64,000 bases of DNA from Symsagittifera roscoffensis (taxonomy: Eukaryota > Xenacoelomorpha > Acoela > Convolutidae). Positions 13,001-25,545 of the stretch are shown piece after piece. Every line of letters starts with the position of its first letter. Position 1 is the first letter of the stretch. Below the pieces are notes generated by a model that saw only the letters and a list, made by a program, of their open reading frames with translations, had not been told where the DNA came from and searched no databases. The position numbers and the translations under genes are program-made. The stretch lies in assembly GCF_963678635.1 (NCBI RefSeq), contig NC_087062.1:15113789-15177788 (forward strand), read 5' to 3'.

Positions 13001-16000
13001 ACTTTTCTCAAATTGGGTTTTTTTTATCAAAGAAGGGCAATGATCAATTGTTCTTAAAATTCATAGAGCTTTAAGGCCATATTTATTTTTCGAAAACTCG
13101 AAATAATTTCATTGGTTTTTTGACGTGATTTGCGATTTTTTGATTCGCAAGCTTGCATTGCTATGCTTGCGTTGCATCGCATGTGTTGTGAAACTTTGCT
13201 TCGCCTCTGTATTAGAAAAAAAACGCTCAAGTTTTTGCGAAGAATTATATTCACAGGCATAAAACTTGACTGTCCTTTGCATTCGATATCTATCAGTTGT
13301 TCTTTCAGGCTACACATGTGCTCTGTTGGTGTCTTCCGACGGTGGAAGAAGAGGAGGGGGAAGGAGTGGTACAGGTGTCGGCAGTGGAGTCTCATTTAAA
13401 ACAGGCGCACAGCTGGAGTGTCAGGACGGGGTGCAGCGACAGCAGAATGTGTCCACACTCCTTATGGGACACCCGCACTTCAACAAAATATTCGCTGGTA
13501 CCTATTTTGATCTCTCCACTGCTACCCCCCCCCCGCTCTACAGCAATAAAGGGAAAAAAGAAGACGAAGTTTCAAACGTTGTGTATTACTGCATATGGCA
13601 GATAATAACTGAAATTTGCCATTGAGGACACAGATTAGCAGATTAGAATGTATGTGCTCAAATGAGGATTGGGGCCAGATCCCTCAGTTATGTAACATTT
13701 TAAAGGGTCTGTCAAATGAACAACTATAGTAACGCTGATATTGATGAGCTCTGCAGCTTGTATGGAAAGGGATGCAATATTTTTTTTTCTGGATGTCTAT
13801 TTCGATTATATCGAAAACATAAAATTGAATTTTATTTCAAATCTTTTGAAGTTTCAATTCAGCTTACTTGACCTTTTGCGTTTTTTGTTCATCTTGTTAC
13901 TACATAGCTTTTACTTCCTTTTGTTATAGACAGGAAATTAAATCATTTTGAAATTCGATTCTTGTCAGAAATCGAGAATAAATCGAATAATAATCAAGGC
14001 TGTGTCCGTTTTTTATGAGCTGTTGGAGCTTAAATTTCATACATTAGTTGTTTGGGCTTCAAATTTTGTTAAGTTATATTGCATTAACAAAAGTAGCCGG
14101 TAGTGTTGAAAGTAGCACAGAATGTTCTGACTACAATTATAGTTGTAACAAGTAGATAAATGTTTTTTAAAAAGAATACTTGAATGAGCCTGCTGCCGAT
14201 AACCGCGCGTTTCTACAAAATAAATTACTGAATTATGTTAATAAGCGTTGTTCTTGAAATAGTTCATCAAATGAGTGAAGTGAAAGTATCCGCTCGTCGC
14301 TAAAATTGAGTCTAAAAGTCTAACAAGACTGCTCGTATCAGGGCGAAGCCCTGAATGTTCCGACTGCCTTTAAAGGTTTATGGAGCAGTAATAACATTAA
14401 AAAAAAATGTAAGAAAAAATGAAATGAAATTTTTTTTTCTCCAAAATTTGAAATTTTTTATGAAAATCATCCCCCCACACGCCATACAAAGTACAAAAGG
14501 ATAGATTTTGCTCCTTGTAACAAACCAATTCTTGCGAATAAGCTTCTTTTAACCAATTTGGAACTATTTCTAAGACGGATTAACTCTCCGCTTACGCGTT
14601 AATAGCTCGAATTATATCGCGCGTTAATTGTCCCAAATTGGTCAAAATGGCCAAAATGGCAACCTTTAAACCCTCATAACTTTACGAAAAGTGATCACAG
14701 GTAAAAATATCTTTTCAAATTTGAGCTCAGGGCAACAATATCTTTTGAATGATATAAAACAATTCCGTCAAAAATGGCTAGTTAAAAAGTCGAAGTTTGT
14801 CTGAAGAAAAAAAATACCCACCCCGAGCACAAATATTCCGTTACTTTCGTACCGAAAGTCGGAACAACAAGACTGCTCGTATCAGGGCAAAGCCCTGAAT
14901 GTTCCGACTGCCTTTTCAGGTTTATCGAGCAGTAGTAACATAAAAAAATTAAATATAAGAAAAAAAATGAACTTTTTTTTTTAAATTTGAAATTTTTTTA
15001 TGAAATCAACCCCCCACACGCCATATTAAGTTTAAAAGAATAGATTTCGCTCATTGTAACAAAACAATTATGGCAAATAAGCTTCTTTCAACCAATTTGG
15101 AACGATTTCAAAACTGATTAAATCTCCGCTTACGCGTTAATAGCGCGAAATATATCGCGCGTTAATTGTCCCAATTTAGCCAAAATGGCAATCTTTAAAC
15201 CCCCATAATTTTACGAAAAATGATCACAGGTGAAATATCTTTTCAAAATTAAGTTCAGGACAACAATACCTTTTGAATGATATAAAAAAGTTCCGTCAAA
15301 AATGGCTAGTTAAAAAGTCGAAATTTGTCTGAAGAAAAAAAAACCCACCCCGAGCACAAATATTCCGTCACCTTCGTATCGAAAGTCGGAACAAAAAGCT
15401 GAATAGTCAGACTAGTTTTTTCTCGACACTCAAAAGGTCTTGAATTTTTTTTTAGAATTCGAAATACGACTAAAAGAGCTATAATATGATATCTTCTTGA
15501 ACTCTTATGTGAGCTTTTTTGAAGTAGTCGAAGTACCCTATAATTTTTTCTCACTCCACGACTCCACAATTGGTCGCAACAATGACTGCTGACAATTGGT
15601 CGCAACAAAATTACTACCCCCGAGTTGGAAGATAAAACTGATAGATTTTAGTTCAATTCCGAATTATTACCCTTGCGATTAGCAAAGGTATTGCAATCGA
15701 GTTCTAGACTTTTTTTCGCTTAAATATCTTGGCTCACAGAATGTTACATTTCGAATCAAGTTTGAAATGGTAAATTTACAGTTCGATTGCTTTATGTATT
15801 GCAGACGGTGCAAAGCTCAGCTTCGCCTGTGTAAAATTTCAAGTTGGAGTACATATTCAAATTTGGGTATTTTGCAAAGAAAAAACTACTTTAGTGAAGG
15901 ATGTAGCTAATCATAGGAAGATATGAGATAAGATTGTTCAAATGTGTTTCAGTGGTTAAAGTGGCATCTCCCTACATAAGCACAGGCACGTTATCCGGAA

Positions 16001-19000
16001 GCCCAGTTCCAACTTCCTTAACTTCGTTGACGTCTTCTGGTGAGCCACTGAGCAAATTTTTCAAACTGCAGGTGGTGGTGTTCAGAAATGCCAGTCTGTT
16101 TCCAAGTGCAGATGTGGCCATCGTCAGTCCAGTCGCATCCGCCAAAATTGGTAAGTCCGAAAAAAAACTGGGACGTTTGAGATTTTGATCACGTGAACTG
16201 TTGCCTAAAACTAGTGGTAAAATGAAACTCGGGATATGAAACCAATGTCGCTCAATTATGATGATCACAGCAATCCATTGAATCAGGCTATCGCATTGCA
16301 ATTTTAAGTGACCGCGTTGGGGTGAAAGAATCCGATGAAAGTTTTTCAGCAACTCGAAGTTTTGCATTTGCAATTTTGTTTCATTTAGGTTTAACCGTGA
16401 AGTCATACTTGTTTTCAAGTGTCAACGAATGAAGCGAGGACACTTATTTAGATCGTGTGGTTTTTCAGGAAAGACTTAAAAGTTTGATCACGCTGGACTT
16501 TGATTTTTCCCTGTTTGATTTTTTTCTAGATTATTTCTTGTGTTTGCACAAGTAAAGCTTGTGTGATAGTATAAACTCTTTTTTCCAACCTAAGTCGCAA
16601 ATATTAGTATTCATTTTGATCAATAAGCAGCTATTAAGTACAGCCAATGCTAAGGATATTAACACAGACTATTATATTACAAATAGCACTTTAGCTTCAA
16701 GGTATCATGGATCTGTAACGTAGAGGTAGGGAAGGAGACACCCGCAACAAAATAACAGGGTTCGAACCTGGGTAGCGTCGGATGTTTTAAATGAACTTTT
16801 TCGTATGCTAGTTAAAATGCGTCCGCTCTATAAATTGAGGCATGTTATTGGTAAATTTCTTTTTTTTTTCAAATTGACTGGTAATACTAATGCGTCATAA
16901 ATGGCGTGCGTCACTTAAGAAATTTTATAGACTCAAAGTTTTACTCATTCAGTTTTTCCCAGTAGCGTTATCGGTCATATTATTGCTAATATATGCGAAG
17001 TGCAACTTCGCCTCTGTGTAAATGGAAAACAAACCCAACTATCGAACATCAAAAGTATATAGGTTACGAAAAACGTGAGTGAGTTCTAGTTTCAAAAATG
17101 GAGTTATTTTTTTTCTGAATTCACAGCGAAAAAAAATGTCTATTGATCCAGTTTTTTTCAATTTGGATTAGTTTCTCAACTATGAAATGCAATGAGCTTT
17201 ATAGTCAATTTTGGGGCGGGCGGACACCCCCCTCAGGGATCCCACCCACCAACCAAAGGGTCCCCCTTGGGTATTAGTTTTTAACCTTCGTTTTTTTTTG
17301 GTATCTTCGGCACCAAAATATAGTAATTTTGAAGGGGAAAGCGCGCCGAAAAAACGCATTTTGGTCAAAAGTTTCCAAAAAAAAGCCCAACAACGGGATT
17401 TTTGGCCCGTTTTTTCAAAAAATTGCCTGCTGAGCAAGAAATTTGGTCAAAATGCGGTCTTTACAGGGATTCCAGAGAGCTCGGAAAATCATTTTGGTCG
17501 AGAAAGTCCTAGATCGCTCCTTTTTTTGTTTTGATATGGTTTTTCTTGAATTTTTTTAAAAAGGGCTGAGTTCATTGACATTTTTACTACTAGCTGTTGG
17601 CTAAGTTTATCATGGCGCAGTTATTCGATCTTCATTATAAAGTTTACGCTGTTTTCAATGATGCTTGGTTTAGTATTTGGGACATTTACAAAAGTCATCG
17701 GTGGTAAGTCGAAATCGTGAAGAAAAGTAGTTTCTGCTAATTTTCATCGAATCATCAATTTATTGAACATCGTTATTTCTAAAAACTATTCACGTGTGTG
17801 TAGTTGCCAAACTAATATTTAGCTGTTTATAAACTGTTCCTGCTTCCAGTTAGAATTAAAAATTTGAATCGTACGTTAGGTGATAAGTGCTATCTGTGAA
17901 TTAACTTATTACACTTGTCAATTGGATGTTTACGGATGGATAAAAGCCTCTCCGTTCGATTCAGGATGTCATTTTGGCTCAAACGTTTTTGCCTGTGGTG
18001 TAATTCACGGCATCTGTCCTTGAATGAGCAATCATGTATTACGTAAATATAGAAGAGGATACGCGTTTAAAATAAGTGATGAAAGGGCAGTCTCTCAAAT
18101 TTCCAAAACAGGTTCTTCCTCAGATTTGCCATGATGTCATACAATCAAAAAGCTTGCATCCAGGTTTTAGATTTTTGTGTAAACAGTCAATGAAAATATG
18201 ATTGAGTTTTCGCCACGTTTCATGCTTTGATTTGAATGTTTTCTTGGTGTTTTGAAAATGGCGAAATGTAGCATAGACAATCTGGTTAATATTTAATTTT
18301 GGTTTAAAGAGAGCCCAAAAATGGTAAAAGATTTTAATATATTATGGTCTAATGAGTCTGTTACTATTTTTTTAATCTACAAAATGAGCTTGTGTTTAGA
18401 TGCTCTTATCGGTCAAATAGCGCCAACAACAGTTTTCGCGGATCCGAACATGACAGCCGTATCGTCGCCATTTGTTCGAACTAAACCGCTTCATGCTGAT
18501 CTGGCACTGTTCTACGGCCCAGGCGGAAGCGAGTACGAACTGTCGTCGGGCGGCGGATTCAAATTGGGAGCGATGACCGCTTCTACGTGGGTTGTCCAGA
18601 AGAGAACCAGAGAGATCAATGAAAGCGAGGAAAAAGTGTCGGTGTCTCAGTTTGATAATTTCGATTTGGAAGGATCTTGGATTCCCACAGGTAATTGTTA
18701 CCACAGTATTGGTATTGTTTAGTAGATTTTAGGTTTGCCTAGATTGCATGAAACGGCAGTTATGTAATTTATAAAGCTTTTTTGAACTTTGTTTGGCTAT
18801 TTTTTTTTGTAGTATTTAGGCAGAATCTCTGAAAAGATAATAAAATATTGATGAAATATTGTTTGTACATTGGGACAAGTTTATAAGGTTTGTTTGACTT
18901 CGAAATTCTTGCACCATCTCAAGAAACAAAAATATATTATGGGATGCGGGGGACTGGAACCATCGACCTCTTGTTTGCATGTCAGAAGAACTATCTACTG

Positions 19001-22000
19001 GTCTATTTCTCCTTAGCTAGATATTATCTCTTTTTGTTTTGCTTTAGGTGGTGCAGGGTGTCGTGTGGTGTCCACTCTGTTCCACAACATGAGTGAGGTG
19101 CAGTGTGACTCATTGGCAACAGTGGCCATCTCCACCCTCCTCTCTCCCCTCTCCAACTCACTACACACTGTAGATGCGGCCATACAAGTCGGATGTGCAG
19201 TCTGCGCAGTGTTCACGCTACTCTTGTTGGTCACTTATATCGCATTTAAAAGGTAAGTCTTGCTGCTATTTTTTCTTTTGATGTATTTCGTGCATATATA
19301 GGAAAAATTACTGACCGTTAAGTTTTACTGAGATTAAAGGTGTACTTTTATCCTCAGTCATGAAAGCTGTTTTTTTACCTAATCGTACCTGAAATACTAT
19401 TTATGGTGATCTGAAATTTTCTCAATTCTAAAGAGCCACAATTAGCTAACTATTTCATGGTTGGTTAAGTTTTTTTTTCAGGAGGTCGATTAGTTAATTA
19501 TGCTCAATCTTTTTTACTCAATTTTGGAAAGATAAGTTTATGATTTATGTGAGACTATTTTCTTCACGGTATAAAACATAATGGTTATTGTAACCTTTCT
19601 TTGCATGTTTCAGCTGTATCTTCATTGCCTCTGAATCGCTGCATGTCATATGCAACTTCTCAATAGCAATATTCTTCCTCTGCGTTCTGTTCGCATTCGG
19701 AAACGTCTTCTCCGACTTCTCGGACTCTATCTCGGAACCTCCGGAGAGCTCGGCCCCTGTCTACTTGCAGAGCGCGTATCTGTTTGAGAAACAGCAACAT
19801 GCGGGGGTGCCTTATTTGGCATGTTCCCTCATATTCGTGGCTATAGATTATTTTCTACTGTCCGCAGCTCTATGGCTCATTTTGTATAACAGGTACATCA
19901 CGCCTGTCTATCATGCTTGGTGCAAACCAATTTTCTTTACAATTTGAAATAATTGACGATAAGTCAGATAATTGACTGTGATCTTCTTTAGAACTATTTT
20001 TTGAAAGTCAAAAATTACTTTGACAACTCCTGTAAATGCTCAATCAGAGAGTTTTTAGAAAAAAGGTTTTTCAATCGAGGCAGCTGAAGATAAAAGGAAG
20101 CATATTGACATCCCTCTTTAGGAGCTAAACTTTTTCAGGAATCTTTGCTGTCAGTTTGAGAAGATTGAAGAGAAACATGGACATCATCAGATGCAACACA
20201 ATATAATGGGTGCGGCGGCTGCAGGAAGCGCAGTCGCAGGGGCAGGTGGAGGAGGGGGAGGGGGAGGGGCAAACCAGAGACAGGCTGGTCTGCCCTCGAC
20301 CAAGACTAAGAAGCAAATATCGAAATTGGTCTATCGCCTCTACATCATCTGTTGGGGTTAGTCGATGATGTTTGAATGCTTAAACACAAATTTGCAATTT
20401 TCAACCTAAAAGAAAAAGCTAGAAATTCGAAGGTGCTCGAGCATTCGGCTCCAAAAGTTAGTTAAAATCATACATAAAATTTAATCATATAATAGGAAGG
20501 AATTTGTTTGAATTCAGAAAATCCTCGGCTTTTTTCTTTCGATTATTTCCCGTAATTGAGAATCAGTTCTTGATCCGACATTGAAAGTGATGAGGAGTTT
20601 TGTCTCTGGTGCGTTTTTCTCTTCTCTCACGTTTTTTTTTCTACGCAAAATCAGGCAGCACAAATACGCATCAGAATGGGTCGGTCATATATCGTATTAA
20701 AACCTTTTCAGTCGTGATTCAATCGAAATTGAGGAAACTTTCCGAAATAAGATTGAACGAGTTATCAAGCGAGTTGGTTAAAAAAAGGAAAAGCTTCTGT
20801 TTAAGCGGTGAAAACTTTTCTCTCGTAAACTTCATTTAGCTTTTTTTAGACAGAAAATTTTTCTAAAATATTTTTTCTGTAAAAACTTTTTTTAGTTTTT
20901 CTTATTCGTTATTGAAGACAACTGTAGTCGGTTAGGATGAATTTACTTAGGTTCTAAGTTTTTGTTTTTCTCTCGTCTTACCACACACAAAAAACATCAA
21001 AAATTGGAAAGAAAAAAATTGTGCGCGGAACTTTCTGAGCTACTTGCACAGCAACCGGCTGTTCTTGTTATCATATGAGTTTCAATAATTGAATGTTTTT
21101 TTTTTCGTTTCAGGTCTTCCGTTGATAGTCTGTCTCGCAAGTTCGTTCTTCAGTCTTAAATTTCACTCCAGTTCTGACTCCCAAACAGACTCCGGTGCTC
21201 TCTGTTGGATCTCGCCGACAGTCGCCGCCGTCACATCTTTCCTCCCGGTGGCACTATGTCTCGTCTTCTCTTCCCTGTACATGGTCAAAACACTTCTCAT
21301 CATTCCGAAACTACCTCGTAAACTAGAAGTCAGACAACAGTGTTTCAACCCCTCAGAGCACACTCATCCTAACATGTGCTCAAATGGACCCCTGTATCTA
21401 GATGGAGAATTAGAATTGAGTGCATTGACTGATAACGAATCGATGCATTCGTCTGTCATCGGAACAGGTCTCGGAGGACTCGCGTCGGAATCGAACAACA
21501 ACCGATTCTCACGACAGACGAACACTTCAGCTAATGGTGCTGCTCATAATTACGTAACAGCGACATTCAGCGTCAAAGCAGACAGCGCATGTTGTCGACA
21601 GCTTAGATCGGCTCTTATTCTTTTTATTCTGTTTTTCGCATCGTGGATGTCAGCTGCGTTGCTTGTATTTGCAGATTTTCATCCCATGCACAGACTAAGC
21701 ACGTTCAAAGTTCAAATAAGCGTCATGTTTGCAGTTTCATGCACGTTGATGGGTGCTTACATGTTCCTTAAGTTCTGCCTATTTCGCTCAGACGTGAAGC
21801 AATGTTACATTGCATCTATTACATGCCAACAGACAGTGTCGTTTCCTAAGCCTTCTCAGATTACTCATTCGCTGTATCTAAAACATCACAATTCCTACCT
21901 CAGTTTGGAGTCTGGAATGAACGGAGGAGGCAGTTCGCATCCTAGTAGTTACCACCCTGGAATGTCTCTAAAACAGTCGCTCCAGAACCAAACAACATCA

Positions 22001-23044
22001 GTCACTTTCTCAGGGTCAAGCGACTGTGTTCGGAACAACGGTGCATTTTACAACCCGGGAGAGCCGTACAAAGCATCACAGACTAGCAGGTCACATGACA
22101 AATGTAGAACAGTGTTCCCGGCTAACTTGAGAAACACTGCCAGTTCCAGGTCGGGTAGCAGTGTTAGAGGTGGGATTGACGAGGAGTTAGCCAGTATTCC
22201 CATGGATAACAAAGGAATGCTCCAGGGTAGTTCTAGTCATTTGGGTTCCATGCACCAGAGATCCCAAAATAATCACCCTGAAGGCGCAATGCCACCATGG
22301 CAGGTGCAGCAACTTGGTCTGATGAGCCAAGTTGATCACGATGGCTCAAGAGTCGGAGTAAACTCACCAATTGTAATGATGCAACAAACAGTGCCATATA
22401 ATACAGGGGTTTTAGCAGGGAGAAATACGCCTGTGTCGATTCCGCCTACGCCTCTAGGTCAGCCAAACAAGGGTCCGATGCACGGAAAGGGAGGCGCTAT
22501 TTATAACCCACTGTTGAGTAGTGTCAACGCACCATCGCCGCAATACTCACCAGGGGGCTCCAATTTATCAGTCAAACAGGGCACAGTTGATCCATTTCTA
22601 ACCAACAGGTGTAACACTCCTTCGTCAAGTTTATCGCAACCACCGCCAGATTTGTTACAGTCCTACTATGCCACGAGAAACGCCAAACTCAAGTCAGCTG
22701 CCAAAAGTAACACATCTGGAGGTTCCGGCAGTAGCCGGAATCAAAATCGAAGCCAGTCACAAGGTCGACAAAAAGGTAATTTCGTCGACCCGGTGGGTCC
22801 ATCGAACGTCCGCGATGATAGTTTCTCGTCAGATGATTCCGATGATGATGAAGATGACGCGAGTTCACTCGGACGCGAAATTGACGAGAGCCTGAGAGGT
22901 CGTTTCCAGGCGCCGCCGTCTAGACATATGAACACTTCTGGTGCTAAAGGTGGCGGTGGTGCTTCGCGTGGAAACAAACATAGCGGAGGACAGGTAGCAC
23001 ACAATCAGTACAAGCCAAGAGACCAGGGCGAAACCTCAGTTTAG
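7060..23044 (+). CDS. ADGRA-like: adhesion GPCR, ADGRA (GPR123/124/125) type, 15 exons, 1691 aa
   Basis: This is a cell-surface adhesion GPCR. Vertebrate ADGRA2/3 members bind PDZ scaffolds, and ADGRA2 is a Wnt7 co-receptor. Exons: 7060-7358, 7658-7729, 8514-8585, 8949-9238, 9657-9823, 10094-10219, 10420-10941, 12528-12744, 13309-13497, 15953-16150, 18400-18690, 19048-19252, 19614-19892, 20139-20356, 21114-23044. All have GT-AG borders and matching phases, and they sum to 5076 bp. Domains in order are: signal peptide (hydrophobic core LSLLVCMALALLV); LRRNT cysteines; LRRs, two of them on 72-bp exons; LRRCT (YCRCEF); Ig (LNCSVT to GEWSCL); hormone-receptor motif (FNWPKT to STCQF); GAIN-like region; 7TM; cytoplasmic tail ending ETSV. 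The LRR-Ig-HRM-7TM order with a terminal PDZ ligand is specific to ADGRA. The GPS region lacks an evident HL-S/T cleavage triad. The start is the first ATG before the signal peptide. The 10094 acceptor is the least certain border. Confidence 0.93.
11567..12470 (+). repeat. composite repeat with tRNA-like Pol III boxes, copy A, inside an ADGRA intron
   Basis: The copy starts near a block resembling TTCCRACCTRAGTCGCAAAT, which is also present at 16580 and 27440. It contains a perfect A box (TGGTCGAGAGG, 12293-12303) and a near-perfect B box (GGTTTGAATCC, 12337-12347). It ends with a hairpin tail around GCGAAGC (12441-12466). Long stretches upstream of the A box (12010-12260) match copy B at 27540-27800. 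A small inverted-repeat element is nested in it. It is a SINE-like or non-autonomous element; no protein is encoded. The 12449-12527 open frame before the GPCR exon is noncoding. Confidence 0.7.
11646..12003. mobile_element. MITE-like element with about 33-bp terminal inverted repeats, nested in repeat copy A
   Basis: The left end (11646-11678, containing CTATGATAGAGTGGTC) and the right end (11970-12003, containing GACCACTCTGTCATAG) are imperfect inverted repeats of about 33 bp. The roughly 290 bp between them code for nothing recognisable. The segment is absent from the homologous repeat at 27490-27540, which supports a secondary insertion into copy A. No clean target duplication was resolved, and the superfamily is unknown. 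Confidence 0.55.
14327..15396. repeat. two tandem copies of a roughly 530-bp repeat in an ADGRA intron
   Basis: The units span about 14327-14869 and 14869-15396. Each begins with AAGACTGCTCGTATCAGGGC followed by a GGGCGAAGCCC hairpin. Each contains CTCCGCTTACGCGTTAATAG in the middle and ends with TCGAAAGTCGGAAC or TACCGAAAGTCGGAAC. The two copies differ by scattered substitutions and small indels. Diverged inverted copies of parts of the unit occur at about 23960-24190 and 30600-30660. It looks like a dispersed non-autonomous element that was tandemly duplicated; no coding capacity is seen. Confidence 0.75.
15658..15835 (+). repeat. short composite repeat: head hairpin plus tail hairpin, internally deleted
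   Basis: The repeat opens with a hairpin-like block (CCTTGCGATTAGCAAAGG, 15670-15687) followed by TATTGCAATCG, and ends with GCAAAGCTCAGCTTCGCCTG near 15811-15830. The same head and tail flank a longer, tRNA-box-containing copy at 24908-25545. This 178-bp version therefore looks like an internal-deletion derivative. It lies in the intron before the GPCR exon at 15953. Confidence 0.55.
16563..17024 (+). repeat. composite repeat with tRNA-like B box, copy C, in an ADGRA intron
   Basis: The copy begins with the shared CCAACCTAAGTCGCAAAT block. It contains a B-box-like GGTTCGAACCT (16759-16769) and ends in a tail hairpin (TGCGAAGTGCAACTTCGCCT within 16991-17024). Downstream (17060-17205) it continues into a block around AAAAACGTGAGTGAGTTCTA, which also recurs at 12940, 26940 and 29740. 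The A box is degenerate. It is not a functional tRNA gene. Confidence 0.6.
17205..17500 (+). repeat. GC-richer dispersed repeat, inverted copy at 62880-63035
   Basis: The segment from GGGGCGGGCGGAC through AAGGGGAAAGCGCGCCGAA and the following TTTTGGTCAAAAGTTTCC matches, in reverse complement and with about 20 percent divergence by eye, the sequence at 62880-63035. It is compositionally distinct from the surrounding AT-rich intron. The open frames on either strand are not convincing genes. Confidence 0.6.
21114..23044 (+). CDS. ADGRA-like: terminal exon of the ADGRA-like gene: TM4-TM7 and long PDZ-ending tail
   Basis: This 1931-bp exon holds TM4 (from GLPLIVCLASSFF), a second extracellular loop with one Cys (ALCWISP), TM5 (VAAVTSFLPVALCLVFSSLY), an intracellular loop 3 of about 115 residues, TM6 (SALILFILFFASWMSAALLV) and TM7 (VMFAVSCTLMGAYMFLKF). 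A Ser/Gly/Gln-rich tail of roughly 400 residues follows, with an acidic patch (SSDDSDDDEDDASS) near its end. The stop follows ETSV, a class I PDZ ligand. The preceding exon (20139-20356) adds a His/Gly-rich insertion to intracellular loop 2, including a run of eight Gly. Long low-complexity loops suggest lineage-specific expansion; the helices themselves are ordinary. Confidence 0.9.
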
Positions 23045-24907
23045 AAAGCAATCAGTTGTCAATCGCATACATTTACAGAGTAGAGTTAGAATTTAGATTA
23101 CTGAACATTAATTCTATCCAGATGTTATTAATTTGGAATTTTCGCCAAAATTTTCCGAGATTTAGACTCTTTGTCGTTGATTATTTGGCAACGTTCAAGC
23201 TGACAACATAAGTTATCCAACATCTGTTACAAGCGTATATACTTTGAAAAGAAATAATATTAGCATATCTTATAAGAGTATTAATTTGAAGGTCTGAATT
23301 TTGCCATTTGTTTTTATTTGATTTTTAAAATCTTACTCAGGCCTCTGCTGCTAAAATTCTCTTTTCAAATATAGAAAGTTTTACCCAGAATTACTTCTAC
23401 TTCAAGAAAAGTCTATTTTCATATTCTGTAAATTCACGCAATTTGTTTTTTAATGCAATAATTGTTTTAGTATTCGTTGTTTTATTCAAGTAAAAATCAA
23501 ACAGATATGAAAGCAATATTCTTATACAAGGTCACTCAAATTTTCCTTTTCATAATTTCCCAAGATGATAATCTTACGAATTTGTCTCAGGATGCTGACG
23601 CTAATTCAGAACAGTTTAATGCACAATCAATTGATGAGAATTTAGTTTTTGCACTGATGATTTTTTTATTCTAGTAATTTAGAGGCGAGATACTTCGGTT
23701 GTCCTGTCATCTTATAAACCATTATAAGATCATAAGTTACTTCCGAGCCTTCTCTAAGTAATTTCGCAGTACCAGGTTCAGTAGCAGATGTAAGGGAGGG
23801 CGGAGCAATTTGAATTCAATTTTAAAATAAATCATAAGTCACATCCGAAAAATCGAATTTGAGCCTTGACTATTTGAACAAAAAAGAACATTACGTAGAT
23901 AACGGTTTCTACTTAGTGCATTGTCTTTTCAGCAAAGAAAATGTTTTTATCTAAAAGATTTGTTGTTACGAATTTCGATGAAAGTGACCGAATGTTTGTG
24001 CTCGGGTTGGTTTTTCTCTCCAGACAAATTTTGTCTTAACTAGCCATTGTGAATATGTTTTTCATGTCATCTGAGAGGTGATCAGTTTTTGAAAGGCTAC
24101 GGGGATTTAAAAAGGGCCACTCATGCTAATTTGGGACAAATAATGTGCGAGGTATTTCGTGCTATTAACGCGTAAGCGGCTATTTATTCCGCTCATAAAT
24201 TTTTCAAATTTTTAAAAATTTTATTAATTTTTAAGCGTAATGAACGCAATGAAGACTCTTATATAGGTCTTGGTCATTTCTTTTCAATGAAAAAGTCTAA
24301 TAACTACAGATGAGCATTCATACATATTAATTGATTTTCTCAAAAAAAATTTCAAAGACATTGAAGGGCAGTCGTAACATTTGCCATGATGCGAGCTTTC
24401 TTGTTGTCATTAAAATGGGTATTAATCTACATACATTGATGGATTTAAATTGAAAGTAGGCAATCTGATACAATGTTGCATTCAAATTTGTTTACTGCGT
24501 TTATGAATGACCTTAGTAATATGAGCAGTTTTTGAGTTCAATTCAAGTGCATTTGCTAAAAGGCAGGCAAAATTGCTCTCCAATTATGAAAGAGGAATTG
24601 AATTGAACTTAAAAAGTCAAATCATGTTAAATCTAATTTGAGCCATGACTAATTGAAAAAAACAGAACCTTAATATAGGTTTTGTTTTATTCATGCCACT
24701 TGAACAAGAAATTGTCACGATCTGAATGATTTTTTTGTTAAGATTTTGGAAGAAAGGGATGGATATTTGTTCTCCGGGCGATTTTTTTTCGAGACACATT
24801 TCGACTTTTTATAGATTCCGCTCATATTATTTTTAATAGATTCCGCTCATATTGTTTTTTAACTTACCTATCCTTGATAGATTTCAGGTGGAATTAGGCA
24901 ATTAATC

Positions 24908-25545
24908 TGCTTACGCTTGCGATTAGCAAGCGTTATCAAATTGGAATATAGATTTTTTAGTGTTAACATTTTGTATAACAGGATCACTTGGTGTCTTGAA
25001 TCAAATTGAATTCAAATTTTTAAGCGTCTCCGGCACACTTAGTCTGGAGGTAACGAAAATGCCTGGGACGGCAAAGGTCCTGGGTTCGAATCTGATCAGG
25101 ACCTGCTTTTTTTCGAAACGGGAAATTCTGTTTCAAAAAATTGTCGGCTTATTGTTTGCCTGCTTATGTTTTGTCGGCTTAGTTGCAACATCTTAGAAAC
25201 TCTTGCCGCATTTAGTTTTCATCGGAGTTGTTTTTATGCTTTAATTTACTCCTGCAGTTTGTAATTTTACTTGCCTTGACTTCGTATATTTTCCTTTTTT
25301 TGGTTTTTGGCTTGAAAAGTTTTTCGGCCCAAATGATTTCGGCTTACATTTTATTGTCGTACTCAGCTAATTTTGGGACGTTCAGGGAACCGTTATTTGT
25401 ATGCTTTCCTCCGAATTGCACAAAACGTTAAAAATCTCAGAATAGAATTTATAGTTAAAAGTTTTTCTTTCCTGTCTGTATTGTGCAATACTATTTTTGT
25501 GGTATCGCAATTGATGCGAAGCTCTGCTTCGCCTCTGTGTAAAAT
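24908..25545 (+). repeat. full-length-looking composite repeat with head hairpin, B box and tail hairpin
   Basis: The head is CGCTTGCGATTAGCAAGCG (about 24913-24931). A tRNA-like segment follows with GGTTCGAATCT near 25084, then AGGACCTG. The tail hairpin GCGAAGCTCTGCTTCGCCTC lies near 25517-25536. A second element with the same tRNA-like segment and AGGACCTG follow-on lies at 63110-63868. At about 640 bp this is the most complete copy of this subfamily in the window. Confidence 0.6.
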
